Counted from the stretch's first letter, positions 1 through 9,643 are shown. The stretch is 64,000 nucleotides of DNA from GCA-2731375 sp964344935 (GCA_964344935.1 CAYFPL010000006.1:186001-250000), one strand, 5' to 3'. Made by a program: numbers and translations. Notes: a model not told the origin generated them from the sequence alone.

Positions 1-1
1 T

Positions 2-1450
2 GACGGCAAAGCGATCACAGCAGAGGATGTGGCCTTCAGCCTGGAAGTACTGAAGGCAAAGGGCGCGCCATTTTACCGTTTCTATTACGCCAACGTCGCA
101 AATGCCGAAATCCTCTCGGCGCACAGGATCAAGTTCCACTTCAAGGGCCGGAAAAACCGTGAACTGCCCTTGATCATCGGGCAGATCCCGATTTTGCCGA
201 AACATTACTGGGACGGCCGGGATTTTGAAGCGACCACGCTGGAGCCGCCGCTCGGCAGCGGACCCTATCGCATCGCCAAAGTGGATGCGGGGCGCAGCAT
301 TACCTACGAACGGGTGCCCGATTATTGGGGCCGGGATCTAGGCGTAAACAAAGGGCGCTACAACTTCGGCAGCATACGGTTTGAGTATTACCGGGATACC
401 ACGGTGGCGCTCGAGGCCTTCAAGGCCAATGCCTTCGATTTCAGGCAAGAGAACACGGCCAAGGTCTGGGCCACGCAGTACAAGTTTCCCGCCATCAACA
501 AGGGACACGTGGTCAAGGAAACCCTTGTTAACAATAGTCCAACGGGGATGCAGTCGTTCGCCTTCAACATCCGGCGTGAACTATTCCAGGATCGCCGCGT
601 CCGCCAGGCACTGGCCCTGACTTTCGATTTCGAATGGGCCAATAAGAACCTGTTTTTCGGGCAGTACACCCGGACCCAAAGCTTCTTCTCGAATTCGGAA
701 CTGGCGGCAACGGGCAAACCCAGCGCCCCTGAACTGAAATTGCTGGAGCCGCTGCGCGGGCAGATTCCAGACGAGGTCTTTACCAAGGAATTCAAATTGC
801 CCAAGACCGATGGCTCGGGCAAATCAAGACGCCAGTTACGCCAGGCTAAAAAACTGCTGGAGGCCGCCGGCTGGGTGGTTAAAGACCGCCGTCTCGTGCA
901 TGGCACCAGCGGCAAGGCCATGGAGATCGAAGTCCTGCTGGTCAGCCCCGCCTTCGAGAGGATCGTCGCGCCCATGCAGCGGGCCATGGAACGCCTCGGC
1001 ATCAAGGTGGAAATCCGCGTCGTGGATACTTCGCAATACATCAACCGGGTCAGGGATTTTGATTTTGACATGATCGTCGGCGGCTGGGGCCAGTCCCTTT
1101 CGCCCGGAAACGAACAGCGCGACTTCTGGGGTTCCGCCGCCGCCGACCGTCCGGGCAGCCGCAATTATATCGGCATCAAGGATCCCGCCATCGACAAGCT
1201 GATCGATCACATCATCTTCGCAGGTTCCCGCGCGGATCTAGTGGCTGCCTCCCGGGCCCTGGACCGGGTTCTGTTGTGGAACCATTTCGTCATTCCCAAC
1301 TGGCATATCAACAGCTATCGCATCGCCTATTGGAACCGTTTCGCCAGACCAAAAGTGAAGCCGAAATACGGTTTGGGCTTCACCGATACCTGGTGGGTCG
1401 ATACGGCCAAGGACCAGACCCTGCAAAAGGCGCTGAAGGGGCAGAAGTGA
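2..1450 (+). CDS. YejA-like extracellular solute-binding protein, family 5 (5' truncated by window edge)
   Basis: This is the C-terminal ~480 residues of an SBP_bac_5 (peptide/microcin C-type) periplasmic binding protein. The reading frame is open from base 2, and its first residues (DGKAITAEDVAFSL) align with HDGTEITTEDVAFSF inside the next gene, so the true start and signal peptide lie upstream of the window. Other shared blocks include PPLGSGPYRI, a DYWGRDLGVNKGRYNFG-type stretch and RNYIGIKDPAIDKLID, with a C-terminal TWWVDTAKD that matches TWWWDRAKA in the neighbour. It lies 23 bases before the second YejA-like gene and probably belongs to the same operon, delivering substrate to the YejBEF transporter. 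The substrate (peptide, peptide-nucleotide or similar) cannot be read from sequence. Confidence 0.9.
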   Translation, partial: DGKAITAEDVAFSLEVLKAKGAPFYRFYYANVANAEILSAHRIKFHFKGRKNRELPLIIGQIPILPKHYWDGRDFEATTLEPPLGSGPYRIAKVDAGRSITYERVPDYWGRDLGVNKGRYNFGSIRFEYYRDTTVALEAFKANAFDFRQENTAKVWATQYKFPAINKGHVVKETLVNNSPTGMQSFAFNIRRELFQDRRVRQALALTFDFEWANKNLFFGQYTRTQSFFSNSELAATGKPSAPELKLLEPLRGQIPDEVFTKEFKLPKTDGSGKSRRQLRQAKKLLEAAGWVVKDRRLVHGTSGKAMEIEVLLVSPAFERIVAPMQRAMERLGIKVEIRVVDTSQYINRVRDFDFDMIVGGWGQSLSPGNEQRDFWGSAAADRPGSRNYIGIKDPAIDKLIDHIIFAGSRADLVAASRALDRVLLWNHFVIPNWHINSYRIAYWNRFARPKVKPKYGLGFTDTWWVDTAKDQTLQKALKGQK

Positions 1451-1473
1451 CGGCGATCTGCTATCATCGCGCC

Positions 1474-3306
1474 ATGATTCGCTTCGGATTCATTCTAGCG
1501 CTGGCCTTGTTTTGGCAGGCCGGCGCGCTGGCCAAGCCGCAACATGGGTTTGCCGTACTGGGCAGTTTGAAATACGGACCCGACTTCAAGCATTTCGACT
1601 ATGTCAATCCCGAAGCCCCCAAGGGCGGGCACTTGCGCTTGTGGTACAACGGCAATTTCGACAGCCTCAATCCCTTCATTCTCAAGGGCCGATGGGCGGC
1701 GGGCTCGAACCCGTTCGGTGTTGCCGGCCGGTTATTGACGTTCGAGACCCTGATGACGGGTTCCGGCGACGAGGAGGATTCCTATTACGGCCTGATTGCA
1801 GAAGCGGTGGAAATCCCAGACGACCGCCAATCCATCACTTTCTACTTGCGGCCCCAGGCGCGCTGGCACGATGGAACGGAGATCACTACCGAGGATGTGG
1901 CTTTTTCCTTTTCAACCCTGAAATCAAAGGGGCATCCCGCCTTTCGCGTCCTGTTCAAGGATATTACCGGCACGGACATTCTTGGGCCGCGCAAGATCCG
2001 CTTCAATTTCGCCGAAGGGGTCCTGACCCGGGATTTGCCGGCCACTGCCGCCGGCATGCCCGTCATCTCCAAGGCCTATTACACTGAACACGATTTCACC
2101 AAGACCACGATGACACCGCCGCTGGGCAGCGGTCCTTACAAGGTGGACAAGGTGGATCCTGGCCGCTCCATCACCTATGTCCTGGCCGAGAACCATTGGG
2201 CCAAGGATCTGGCGGTCTATCGCGGCCGCAACAATTTTCGCCGCATTACCTGGGACTACTACCGGGACCGGGATATTGCCCTAGAGTCCCTGTTCGCCGG
2301 CAAGATTGATTTTCGCGAGGATTTCACCTCGCGCAACTGGGCCACCAAGTATGACGACGTCCCCGCCGTGAAAGACGGCCGCCTGATCAAGGAAGTGCTA
2401 CCCGATCACAACCCGTCCGGTTTCCAGGCCTTTTTTATCAATACCCGCAAGGCCAAGTTCGCCGATAGGCGGGTGCGCCGGGCCATCGGCATGGTGTTCG
2501 ATTTTGAATGGACAAATAAGAACCTGTTCTATGGCCTCTACCGGCGCACCTATAGCATCTTCCAGAATTCCGACATGGAGGCGGCGGGTACACCAAAAGG
2601 CGCGGAACTGGCCCTGTTGGAGCCCTGGCGCAAGGACCTGCCGGGGGAGGTCTTCGGGCCGGTGTATCGGGCGCCCAAGACCCAAGGCTCGGGCAATATC
2701 CGCCGCGAACTCCGCGCCGCGAAGAAGCTGTTGAAGGAAGCCGGGTGGACCGTCAAGGACGGCAAGCTGGTCAACGGCAAGGGCGAGGGATTCGAAATTG
2801 AGTTCCTGTCTTACAGCAAACTGTTCGAGCGCATCGTCATGCCCTATGTGCGCAACCTGGAGAAACTTGGCATTGCCGCCAACTTCCGCCTGGTAGAACC
2901 GGCCCAATACCAGCGCCGCATTCAGGAGTTCGATTTCGATATCACCACATTCCGCAACTCATCCTCCCTGACTCCGGGTCTGGGCCTGCGCAATGCCTGG
3001 AATTCCAAGACCGCCGATATGACCGGCGGGCGCAACTACACCGGATTGAAAAGCCCGGCGGTGGATGACCTGATCGAGAAAATCATCGCCGCGAAGACGC
3101 GGGACGAATTGCGCCACGCCACCCATGCCCTGGACCGGGTCATCATGTGGACCCATAACCTGGTGCCGCAATGGTTCAAGGCCTCGCACACCATCGCCTA
3201 TTGGGACCTGTTCGGACGGCCGGCCATCAAGCCTAAATATGCCAGAGGCGTGCTGGATACCTGGTGGTGGGATCGGGCCAAGGCTGAGAAGTTGGGCCGC
3301 AACTAG
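1474..3306 (+). CDS. yejA: YejA-like extracellular solute-binding protein, family 5
   Basis: This 610-residue periplasmic binding protein belongs to the YejA branch of SBP_bac_5, which serves the YejABEF importer (microcin C and peptides in enterobacteria). The chosen ATG gives a clear signal peptide: a short basic start (MIRFGF), a hydrophobic core and an ALA-K cleavage site near residue 21. The mature N terminus continues into GFAVLGSLKYGPDFKHFDYVNP, the typical YejA opening. An upstream in-frame extension overlaps the previous gene and is not credible. It is a paralog of the preceding truncated gene. The stop codon abuts the ATG of the permease gene, so translation is probably coupled. No strong Shine-Dalgarno sequence is visible before the start. 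Confidence 0.93.
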   Translation: MIRFGFILALALFWQAGALAKPQHGFAVLGSLKYGPDFKHFDYVNPEAPKGGHLRLWYNGNFDSLNPFILKGRWAAGSNPFGVAGRLLTFETLMTGSGDEEDSYYGLIAEAVEIPDDRQSITFYLRPQARWHDGTEITTEDVAFSFSTLKSKGHPAFRVLFKDITGTDILGPRKIRFNFAEGVLTRDLPATAAGMPVISKAYYTEHDFTKTTMTPPLGSGPYKVDKVDPGRSITYVLAENHWAKDLAVYRGRNNFRRITWDYYRDRDIALESLFAGKIDFREDFTSRNWATKYDDVPAVKDGRLIKEVLPDHNPSGFQAFFINTRKAKFADRRVRRAIGMVFDFEWTNKNLFYGLYRRTYSIFQNSDMEAAGTPKGAELALLEPWRKDLPGEVFGPVYRAPKTQGSGNIRRELRAAKKLLKEAGWTVKDGKLVNGKGEGFEIEFLSYSKLFERIVMPYVRNLEKLGIAANFRLVEPAQYQRRIQEFDFDITTFRNSSSLTPGLGLRNAWNSKTADMTGGRNYTGLKSPAVDDLIEKIIAAKTRDELRHATHALDRVIMWTHNLVPQWFKASHTIAYWDLFGRPAIKPKYARGVLDTWWWDRAKAEKLGRN

Positions 3307-4425
3307 ATGATCGCCTATATCATCCGCCGCCTGTTGCTGATGATCCCCACCCTGTTCGGCATCATGCTGCTGAACTTCATCGTCCTGCAATTCCTGCCCG
3401 GCGGCCCGGTGGAACAAGTCATCGCGCAACTGACCGGCACGGCGGTGGAGGCCACGGCCCGGGTCTCGGGCAGCGGCGGGGCCGAAGTGGGCCGCGAACA
3501 GCAGACCGCCGGGCAACAGGGCGTCGACGCCGCCATCACCTCGAAATACCGCGGCGCCCAGGGCCTGGACCCGGAATTGATCAAGGACCTGGAGCGCCAG
3601 TTCGGCCTGGACAAACCGGCCCATGAACGTTTCGGCCTGCTGATCTGGAACTATATCCAGTTCGATTTCGGCGAAAGCTTTTTCCGGGACCGGCCGGTGA
3701 TCGCCCTGGTGATCGACAAAATGCCGGTGTCAATCTCGCTTGGCATCTGGACCACATTGCTCACCTACCTTGTCTGCATCCCACTGGGCATCGCCAAGGC
3801 AGTGCGCGACGGCACCCGCTTTGATATTTGGACGTCCACCGCGATCATCATCGGCTATGCCATACCGGGCTTCCTGTTCGCGGTATTGTTGATCGTGCTG
3901 TTCGCCGGCGGCTCGTTCTGGGACATCTTCCCTCTGCGCGGCCTGACCTCGGAAGGCTGGGACGATATGAGCTGGCCAGCCAAGATCGCAGACTATTTCT
4001 GGCATCTGGTCCTGCCCATCACCGCGATGGCGATCGGTGGCTTTGCCACCCTGACCATGCTGACCAAGAACTCTTTCCTGGACGAGATCAACAAGCACTA
4101 TGTGGTCACCGCCCGGGCCAAAGGCCTGAGCGAACGGCGGGTGTTGTACGGACATGTCTTTCGCAACGCCATGTTGATTGTCGTGGCGGGCTTTCCGGCT
4201 GCCTTTATCGGTGTGTTGTTTACGGGCTCCCTGCTGATCGAAGTAATCTTTTCCCTCGACGGCCTGGGCCTGCTCGGCTTCGAGGCTGCCCTCAACCGGG
4301 ACTATCCCGTGGTCATGGGCACCCTCTATGTCTTTACCCTGCTGGGCCTGATCCTGAACCTGATCGGCGATCTCATGTACATGATCATCGATCCCCGCAT
4401 CGATTTCGAGACGCGGGAGGTCTAG
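3307..4425 (+). CDS. yejB: Peptide/microcin C-type ABC transporter permease YejB
   Basis: This is an inner-membrane permease of 372 residues in the BPD_transp_1 family, YejB subgroup. The N-terminal helix (YIIRRLLLMIPTLFGIMLL) is followed by the YejB-specific periplasmic insert (about residues 35-110, Gly/Gln/Ala-rich, ending ...LDPELIKDLERQFGLDKP). The core transmembrane segments come next. The cytoplasmic EAA loop reads VVTARAKGLSERRVLYGHVFRNAM, which docks on the ATPase. The gene starts directly after the yejA stop and is followed after 3 bases by yejE, so it sits in one operon with them. Length is close to the usual ~365 residues. Confidence 0.95.
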   Translation: MIAYIIRRLLLMIPTLFGIMLLNFIVLQFLPGGPVEQVIAQLTGTAVEATARVSGSGGAEVGREQQTAGQQGVDAAITSKYRGAQGLDPELIKDLERQFGLDKPAHERFGLLIWNYIQFDFGESFFRDRPVIALVIDKMPVSISLGIWTTLLTYLVCIPLGIAKAVRDGTRFDIWTSTAIIIGYAIPGFLFAVLLIVLFAGGSFWDIFPLRGLTSEGWDDMSWPAKIADYFWHLVLPITAMAIGGFATLTMLTKNSFLDEINKHYVVTARAKGLSERRVLYGHVFRNAMLIVVAGFPAAFIGVLFTGSLLIEVIFSLDGLGLLGFEAALNRDYPVVMGTLYVFTLLGLILNLIGDLMYMIIDPRIDFETREV

Positions 4426-4428
4426 GGC

Positions 4429-5529
4429 ATGGGGGCTGAGGATAGATTCCTGGGCCGGCGCATAACGCCCCTGACACGGCGGCGTCTGCGCAATTTCCAG
4501 GCCAACAAACGCGGCTATTGGTCGCTATGGATATTCCTCGGCCTGTTCGTCCTGGCCCTGTTCGCGGAATTCATCGCCAACGACAAGCCTCTCCTGATCA
4601 GCTTCAAGGGCGAGTTCTACACCCCCGTTTTGGTGACCTATCCTGAAACCGCGTTCGGCGGCGAGTTCGAGACGGAAGCCGACTACCGCGACCCTTATGT
4701 TACAGACCTGATCGCCGAGGCCGGCGGCTGGGTCATCTGGCCGCCAATCCGCTACAGCTATCGCACCATCAATTATGACCTGCCCGTTCCAGCGCCGGCG
4801 CCGCCCTCTGCCGATAACTGGCTGGGCACCGACGATCAGGGCCGGGACGTGGTGGCGCGCCTGATCTATGGCTTTCGCATTTCCGTATTGTTCGGCCTGG
4901 TGTTGACGATCTTCTCGTCCATCATCGGTGTGATGGCGGGCGCGGTGCAGGGTTATTTCGGCGGCTGGACCGATCTGTTGTTCCAGCGTTTTATCGAGGT
5001 CTGGTCAGGCCTCCCTACCTTGTACCTATTGATCATCCTGGCCAGTTTCGTTGAGCCCAATTTCTGGTGGCTGTTGGGCATCATGCTGATCTTTTCCTGG
5101 ATGAGCCTTGTCGGCGTGGTGCGGGCGGAGTTCCTGCGCGCCCGCAACTTCGACTACGTGCGCGCGGCCCGGGCCCTAGGCCTGACGGATGCCATGATCA
5201 TGTACCGCCACGTCCTGCCCAACGCCATGGTGGCCTCTCTCACCTTTCTGCCGTTCATACTCTCGGGCTCCATCACCACTTTGACGGCATTGGACTTCCT
5301 GGGCTTCGGCCTGCCGCCGGGATCGCCCTCCCTGGGTGAAATGCTGCAACAGGGCAAGGCGAACCTGCAGGCCCCATGGCTGGGCATCACCGCCTTTATC
5401 ATGCTGTCGATCATGCTGACCCTGCTGATCTTCATCTTCGAGGCGGTGCGCGATGCCTTCGATCCACGCAAGGGCGTAGCAGCCGGACCGGTGGTGGCGG
5501 AAGACACCAGGGTGGAGAAGGCGGCATGA
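4429..5529 (+). CDS. yejE: Peptide/microcin C-type ABC transporter permease YejE
   Basis: This is the second inner-membrane permease of the importer, 366 residues. It has the N-terminal OppC_N-type segment (RRLRNFQANKRGYWSLWIFLG...) seen in YejE/OppC, then a large periplasmic loop (about residues 50-120) containing ETAFGGEFETEADYRDPYV, characteristic of YejE. The core transport domain follows, with the motif NWLGTDDQGRDV at its start and the EAA loop VRAARALGLTDAMIMYRHVLPNAM. The C-terminal tail is short and charged. Its stop overlaps the ATG of the ATPase gene by four bases (ATGA), a standard coupling arrangement. Confidence 0.95.
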   Translation: MGAEDRFLGRRITPLTRRRLRNFQANKRGYWSLWIFLGLFVLALFAEFIANDKPLLISFKGEFYTPVLVTYPETAFGGEFETEADYRDPYVTDLIAEAGGWVIWPPIRYSYRTINYDLPVPAPAPPSADNWLGTDDQGRDVVARLIYGFRISVLFGLVLTIFSSIIGVMAGAVQGYFGGWTDLLFQRFIEVWSGLPTLYLLIILASFVEPNFWWLLGIMLIFSWMSLVGVVRAEFLRARNFDYVRAARALGLTDAMIMYRHVLPNAMVASLTFLPFILSGSITTLTALDFLGFGLPPGSPSLGEMLQQGKANLQAPWLGITAFIMLSIMLTLLIFIFEAVRDAFDPRKGVAAGPVVAEDTRVEKAA

Positions 5530-7154
5530 GCGAGCCAATCCTCCAGGTCCGGGACCTTTCCGTCGAATTCCAGGTCGAGGGCGGGCAGTCGCGCGCCGTC
5601 GACGGTGTTTCCTTCGACCTTAGCACCGGCGAGACCATGGCCATCGTCGGCGAGAGCGGCTCGGGCAAATCGGTAACCGCACTGTCGATCTTGCAATTAC
5701 TGCCCTACCAGACGGCAAGCCACCCCTCGGGCTCGATCCGCTACCGGGGCGACGAATTGATGGGCGCGGATGAAGCCACCCTGCATCATGCCCGCGGCAA
5801 CAACATTTCTATGATCTTTCAGGAGCCCATGACGGCGCTGAACCCCCTGCACGTGGTGGAAACCCAGATTGGCGAAATATTGTCCTTGCACAAGAACATG
5901 ACACCGCCGCAGGCTCGCGCCCGTATCCTGGAGTTGCTTCATCTGGTTGGTATTCAGGAGCCAGAGAAGCGTCTCAAGGCCTATCCCCATCAACTCTCCG
6001 GCGGCCAGCGGCAAAGGGTGATGATCGCCATGGCGTTGGCCAACGAGCCGGAAATCCTGATCGCCGACGAACCGACGACGGCCCTGGACGTGACCATCCA
6101 GGCGCAAATCCTGGCCCTGTTGAAAGAGCTGCAGACCAAGCTGGGCATGGCCATGATCCTGATCACCCACGATCTGGGCATAGTCCGTCACATGGCGGAC
6201 AAGGTTCTTGTTATGACCGGCGGCAAAGCCGTGGAGCAGGCCCCGGTGCGGGATATCTTCGAAAATCCGCAACACGACTACACCAAGCACCTGCTGGCGG
6301 CGGAACCAGGCGGCAAACCGGCCCATCCCCCAGACGATGCCGCAATGGTGATGGCGGCCGAAAATCTCCGCGTCTGGTTCCCCATTAAGGCCGGCGTCTT
6401 CCGTCGCACCGTGGATCATGTGCGCGCGGTGGACGAGGTTAGCCTCGAGGTGCGCGAAGGCCATACCGTTGGCGTCGTGGGGGAGAGTGGCTCGGGCAAA
6501 ACCACCCTGGGCCTGGCGCTGCTCCGCCTGATTTCAAGCGATGGCGCCATACGCTTCCACGGCGAAACCATCGACGGCCTCAGCGGCAAGATGCTCCGCC
6601 CCTTGCGGCGGCAGATGCAGGTGGTCTTTCAGGATCCCTTCTCCTCGCTCAGCCCCCGCATGTCCATCGCCCAGATCATCGAAGAGGGCCTTTTGGTGCA
6701 CGGTGAAGGCGGCGCCTACGACGAGCGCCGCGCCTTGATCGCACGGACCTTGGAGGAGGTAGGTCTCGAACCCGCCGCCATGGACCGTTTCCCCCACGAA
6801 TTTTCCGGCGGCCAGCGCCAGCGCGTCGCCATCGCCCGCGCCATGGTGTTGCAACCCCGCTTCGTGGTCCTCGACGAACCTACTTCAGCCCTGGATGTCT
6901 CGGTCCAGGCCCAGATCGTCGATCTGCTGCGCGATCTGCAGACCCGCCACCGCCTGGCCTATCTATTCATCTCCCACGATTTGAAGGTGGTCCGTGCCCT
7001 GGCGGACGAGGTGATCGTCCTGCGCGGCGGCAAGGTCATGGAACAGGGCAAGGCGGAACAAATCTTTGACGCCCCCCGCACAGACTATACCAAGGCCCTC
7101 ATGGCCGCCGCCTTCGACCTGCAGGCCACGGAAACCGGCGCCGTGTCCCATTAG
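5526..7154 (+). CDS. yejF: Peptide/microcin C-type ABC transporter, double ATPase YejF
   Basis: This is the cytoplasmic ATPase of the importer, 542 residues, with two complete ABC domains in one chain as in YejF. Domain 1 (about residues 4-255) has Walker A GESGSGKS, signature LSGGQRQRV and Walker B ILIADEP. Domain 2 (about residues 275-530) has a second GESGSGKT, FSGGQRQRV and VVLDEP, with the usual HDLKVV switch. Each domain ends with an oligopeptide-transporter tail region. The start is the ATG that overlaps the yejE stop; the longer open frame upstream is an artefact inside yejE. This is the last gene of the operon, and it runs convergently toward the CoA-transferase gene. Confidence 0.96.
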   Translation: MSEPILQVRDLSVEFQVEGGQSRAVDGVSFDLSTGETMAIVGESGSGKSVTALSILQLLPYQTASHPSGSIRYRGDELMGADEATLHHARGNNISMIFQEPMTALNPLHVVETQIGEILSLHKNMTPPQARARILELLHLVGIQEPEKRLKAYPHQLSGGQRQRVMIAMALANEPEILIADEPTTALDVTIQAQILALLKELQTKLGMAMILITHDLGIVRHMADKVLVMTGGKAVEQAPVRDIFENPQHDYTKHLLAAEPGGKPAHPPDDAAMVMAAENLRVWFPIKAGVFRRTVDHVRAVDEVSLEVREGHTVGVVGESGSGKTTLGLALLRLISSDGAIRFHGETIDGLSGKMLRPLRRQMQVVFQDPFSSLSPRMSIAQIIEEGLLVHGEGGAYDERRALIARTLEEVGLEPAAMDRFPHEFSGGQRQRVAIARAMVLQPRFVVLDEPTSALDVSVQAQIVDLLRDLQTRHRLAYLFISHDLKVVRALADEVIVLRGGKVMEQGKAEQIFDAPRTDYTKALMAAAFDLQATETGAVSH

Positions 7155-7241
7155 GATTGAGACTGCTTTGACCATGCTAGCCGCCAGTCATCGACGACGC
7201 AGAGCTTCATAAGATCCCAGCTTGCCCCAAGGCCGGCTGAG

Positions 7242-8468
7242 TCATTTAGTCCCTTTCACCGGCCCTATGCCCAATTCCTGCTCGACCTCGGCTGAATGCT
7301 GGCCAACTCTGGCGGCGGGACGGGGCACTGGTGGGCCGCTATCTTCAGTCGCAGAAAAGCGTACCGGCATGGCGACATCGATATACCGGCCTTCCGTTGG
7401 ATGTTCCATCTCGCGGATCAGGCCGCTGCCCTTCAGCTGTGGATTGGCAGGCAGCTCGTCGATCCGGTTCACGCGCATGGCCGGTACATTGGCCGTCTTC
7501 ATAAGGGCGAGCCATTCGTCGGTGGTGCGTTCGGGCGCGATCGCCGCCATCACCTGGAACATTTGAGACATGTTCGCGCGGCGGGTCGGCTTGTCGATGA
7601 AGCGGGGTTCCTTCAGCACGTGGCCATAGCCGGCAGCCTCGAAAAAGCGGACCCAGCGGTCGTCGAGATACGGCGCGAAGGCGATCCAGCCGTCCTTGGT
7701 GCGCATGGGTTGACGGGCGGGGTCCAGCTGGCGCTCGTAGTAACCGTTGCTGTCGCCCGGACCGATCGCCGACGGACCCACAGTCGGCGGCACATAGCCG
7801 TTGTCGCACAGATGTTCGGCCATGTTGAAGCTGGCCATGGATTCGAACATCGGAACTTCGACGTGCTGACCCTCGCCGGTACGCAGCTTGTGGATGATCG
7901 CGGCCAGCACGCCATACACCGCGTGCAGGCCCGATACCTTGTCGGCGATGGCGGCCGGCAGGAAGCGCGGCTGAGAATTACCGTCGACCATGGGCAGAAG
8001 CTGCGCCAGTCCGCTGGCAGCCTGGATGATGTCGTCATAGGCTTGCAGGCCGGCGTAAGGGCCACGCTGGTCAAAGCCGGAGCAATGCACGTAGATGATA
8101 TCGGGGCGGATTTTACGCACGTCCTCGTATCCAAAGCCCAGGCGGTCGATGGCATCGCGCCGAATGTTGTGGATGAACACGTCCGACGTATCCAGCAGAG
8201 CCATGAAGGCATCGTGCCCCGCCGGCGTTTTCAGATCCCAGTCAACATTGCGCTTGCCGCGGTTCAGGCGCATGTAGACGGGACCCATGCCAGGGGTGTT
8301 CGGCGGATTGCCGATCAACCGCACGCTATCACCGTCGCCCTGGGGCTCGAGCTTGATCACATCGGCCCCGAGATCGGCGAGCGTTGCGGTGCAGTAGGGG
8401 CCGAAGAACACGGTTGTCAGGTCGGCTACGCGAATGCCTTCGAGCAGCGCGGGCTTCTTCTGGCTCAC
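7242..8468 (-). CDS. Class III CoA-transferase, CaiB/BaiF family
   Basis: This 408-residue enzyme is of the formyl-CoA transferase/CaiB type and moves CoA between carboxylic acids. It opens with LLEGIRVADLTTVFFGPYCT and LADLGADVIKLEPQGDGD, the family's N-terminal Rossmann-like signature. NRGKRNVDWDLKTPAGHDAF and DIIYVHCSGFDQRGPYAGLQAYDDIIQAASG-type blocks follow (the aspartate of the second block is in the expected region of the catalytic Asp). The start ATG... here GTG/ATG choice is settled by a strong AAGGAG about 8 bases upstream. It stands alone on the minus strand between two transport operons. The acid it acts on is unknown; its neighbourhood of dioxygenases and an acyl-CoA dehydrogenase suggests catabolism. 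Confidence 0.93.
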   Translation of the reverse strand: MSQKKPALLEGIRVADLTTVFFGPYCTATLADLGADVIKLEPQGDGDSVRLIGNPPNTPGMGPVYMRLNRGKRNVDWDLKTPAGHDAFMALLDTSDVFIHNIRRDAIDRLGFGYEDVRKIRPDIIYVHCSGFDQRGPYAGLQAYDDIIQAASGLAQLLPMVDGNSQPRFLPAAIADKVSGLHAVYGVLAAIIHKLRTGEGQHVEVPMFESMASFNMAEHLCDNGYVPPTVGPSAIGPGDSNGYYERQLDPARQPMRTKDGWIAFAPYLDDRWVRFFEAAGYGHVLKEPRFIDKPTRRANMSQMFQVMAAIAPERTTDEWLALMKTANVPAMRVNRIDELPANPQLKGSGLIREMEHPTEGRYIDVAMPVRFSATEDSGPPVPRPAARVGQHSAEVEQELGIGPVKGTK

Positions 8469-8824
8469 TTCTTCTCCTTCGGGACGGGATCATGGAACGG
8501 CCGGTGCTGGGCGGTCTCGCCAACACATATGGAAGTACCGCGACTGTATGTCGTGAGCGGCCATTCTGTCTACTTCACGGGTGGCCCTACCTTGGGCAAT
8601 GCAAGAGATCCGGCCAGCTGGGCCGGTGAACGCGGTGGTGCCTGGGGGCGGCACGGAACAATAAGACCTTCTGCGACCCAAGCAGAATGCGACGAGTGCT
8701 GTGTCCCGCCAATGGAAAGATTGCCGGTTTTGCCCGATCACGGGAGTGAACCGAAAGCATCATCGATAGCGTTGGGAGGTGGCATTGTGCCGAGAGAGAA
8801 CTTCGGTGAGCGGAGGCGCGGTCT
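8469..8824. other. Intergenic stretch between methyltransferase and CoA-transferase genes
   Basis: This is about 356 bases with no convincing gene. It must contain the promoter for the CoA-transferase, whose AAGGAG ribosome binding site lies at its left edge, and the 3' region of the methyltransferase gene. The only palindrome noticed is a six-base-arm inverted repeat (CCGGCC-AGCTG-GGCCGG, 8610-8626) without a T-tract. Small open frames here lack ribosome binding sites and recognisable sequence. Confidence 0.5.
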
Positions 8825-9643
8825 TCAGACGGCCGCCGCCGTTACCAAGACCGCAGGAATTGGCACGTGAAACTTGTCTCCATCCGTAAAGCGTTCGCGA
8901 ACTGCGGTGGCAACAGCCTCCTTGATCGCCGCTCGGTTTTCTTCTGGCTGCCTAGTCAATAAATACCCTGCCCGCGGTGCGCCCTTCTCGAATATCTCCG
9001 CCACCTCGTTGGCTGAGTCGAGTGTCCAATAACATTCGATAACCTCATGCCCCGAATACAACAGGTTGGCGTCACCGAGTAACAATTTCGCCTGTTCCAT
9101 GTTCGCAAACTGATGAAAGTTCGGACTTTCAGGTATCGCGACTTCCTGACTGCCATGTTCTTGTACACAACCATAAAAGACCTCGAAGCCTGGCGAAGCA
9201 TCCGGCCCGCACCAAGCCGTCATGGCAAACCGACCTCGAGGCTTCAAAACACGGCGCACCTGTTTCAATGCGCGCGGCTGATCAGGGACATGCATCAGCC
9301 CAAAACTGCAAACGACAGCATCGAACTCTCCGTCTTCGAACGGCAAATCTTGCGCGTCGGCCTCGACGAATTCTCCGCTTGGCAATCGTTGACGGGCGAG
9401 GGAAAGCATGGCGGGCGAAAAATCCGCACCAACGGCATCCACCCCCTCGTTGAGGAGGGCGCCCGTCACGTTGCCCTGACCGCAACAAAGATCAAGCACG
9501 CGCCCACAATCCTTAACGCTGCCAACCAATGGCGGAATAGCTAAATCGCTGGCGGAGGAAAACAGGTCTACATATCCTGCCGCAATAGAATCATCTGACC
9601 AGCCTCTTCGCTCCAATTCCGCGAAGCCTTCATATTCGGCCAT
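8825..9643 (-). CDS. Class I SAM-dependent methyltransferase (Methyltransf_11/UbiE-like)
   Basis: This is a cytoplasmic methyltransferase of about 272 residues. Motif I is VLDLCCGQGNVTGAL (about residues 50-64), followed by FSPAMLSLARQR and the acidic post-I region VEADAQDLPFEDGEFDAVVCSFGLMHV, typical of the Methyltransf_11 fold. KQVRRVLKPRGRFAMTAW is the usual post-motif block. The start at 9643 is preferred over one five codons upstream because GGGAGGA lies about 7 bases before it. The N-terminal FAELERRGWSDDSIAAGYVDLF resembles small-molecule methyltransferases, but the substrate is not identifiable. It faces no obvious operon partner. Confidence 0.85.
   Translation of the reverse strand: MAEYEGFAELERRGWSDDSIAAGYVDLFSSASDLAIPPLVGSVKDCGRVLDLCCGQGNVTGALLNEGVDAVGADFSPAMLSLARQRLPSGEFVEADAQDLPFEDGEFDAVVCSFGLMHVPDQPRALKQVRRVLKPRGRFAMTAWCGPDASPGFEVFYGCVQEHGSQEVAIPESPNFHQFANMEQAKLLLGDANLLYSGHEVIECYWTLDSANEVAEIFEKGAPRAGYLLTRQPEENRAAIKEAVATAVRERFTDGDKFHVPIPAVLVTAAAV

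Noticed and set aside
1276..1473. Upstream extension of the second YejA-like gene
   Set aside because: It overlaps the preceding binding-protein gene and would hide the signal peptide; the ATG at 1474 is clearly better.
5376..5525. Upstream extension of yejF
   Set aside because: It lies inside yejE in another frame; the ATGA overlap marks the true start.
8610..8626. Palindrome CCGGCC-AGCTG-GGCCGG as terminator or operator
   Set aside because: Six-base arms of G and C in a GC-rich genome are expected by chance, and no T-tract or nearby regulator supports it.
7296..8870. Long plus-strand frame opposite the CoA-transferase
   Set aside because: It is antisense to a clear family member, with no homology or ribosome binding site.
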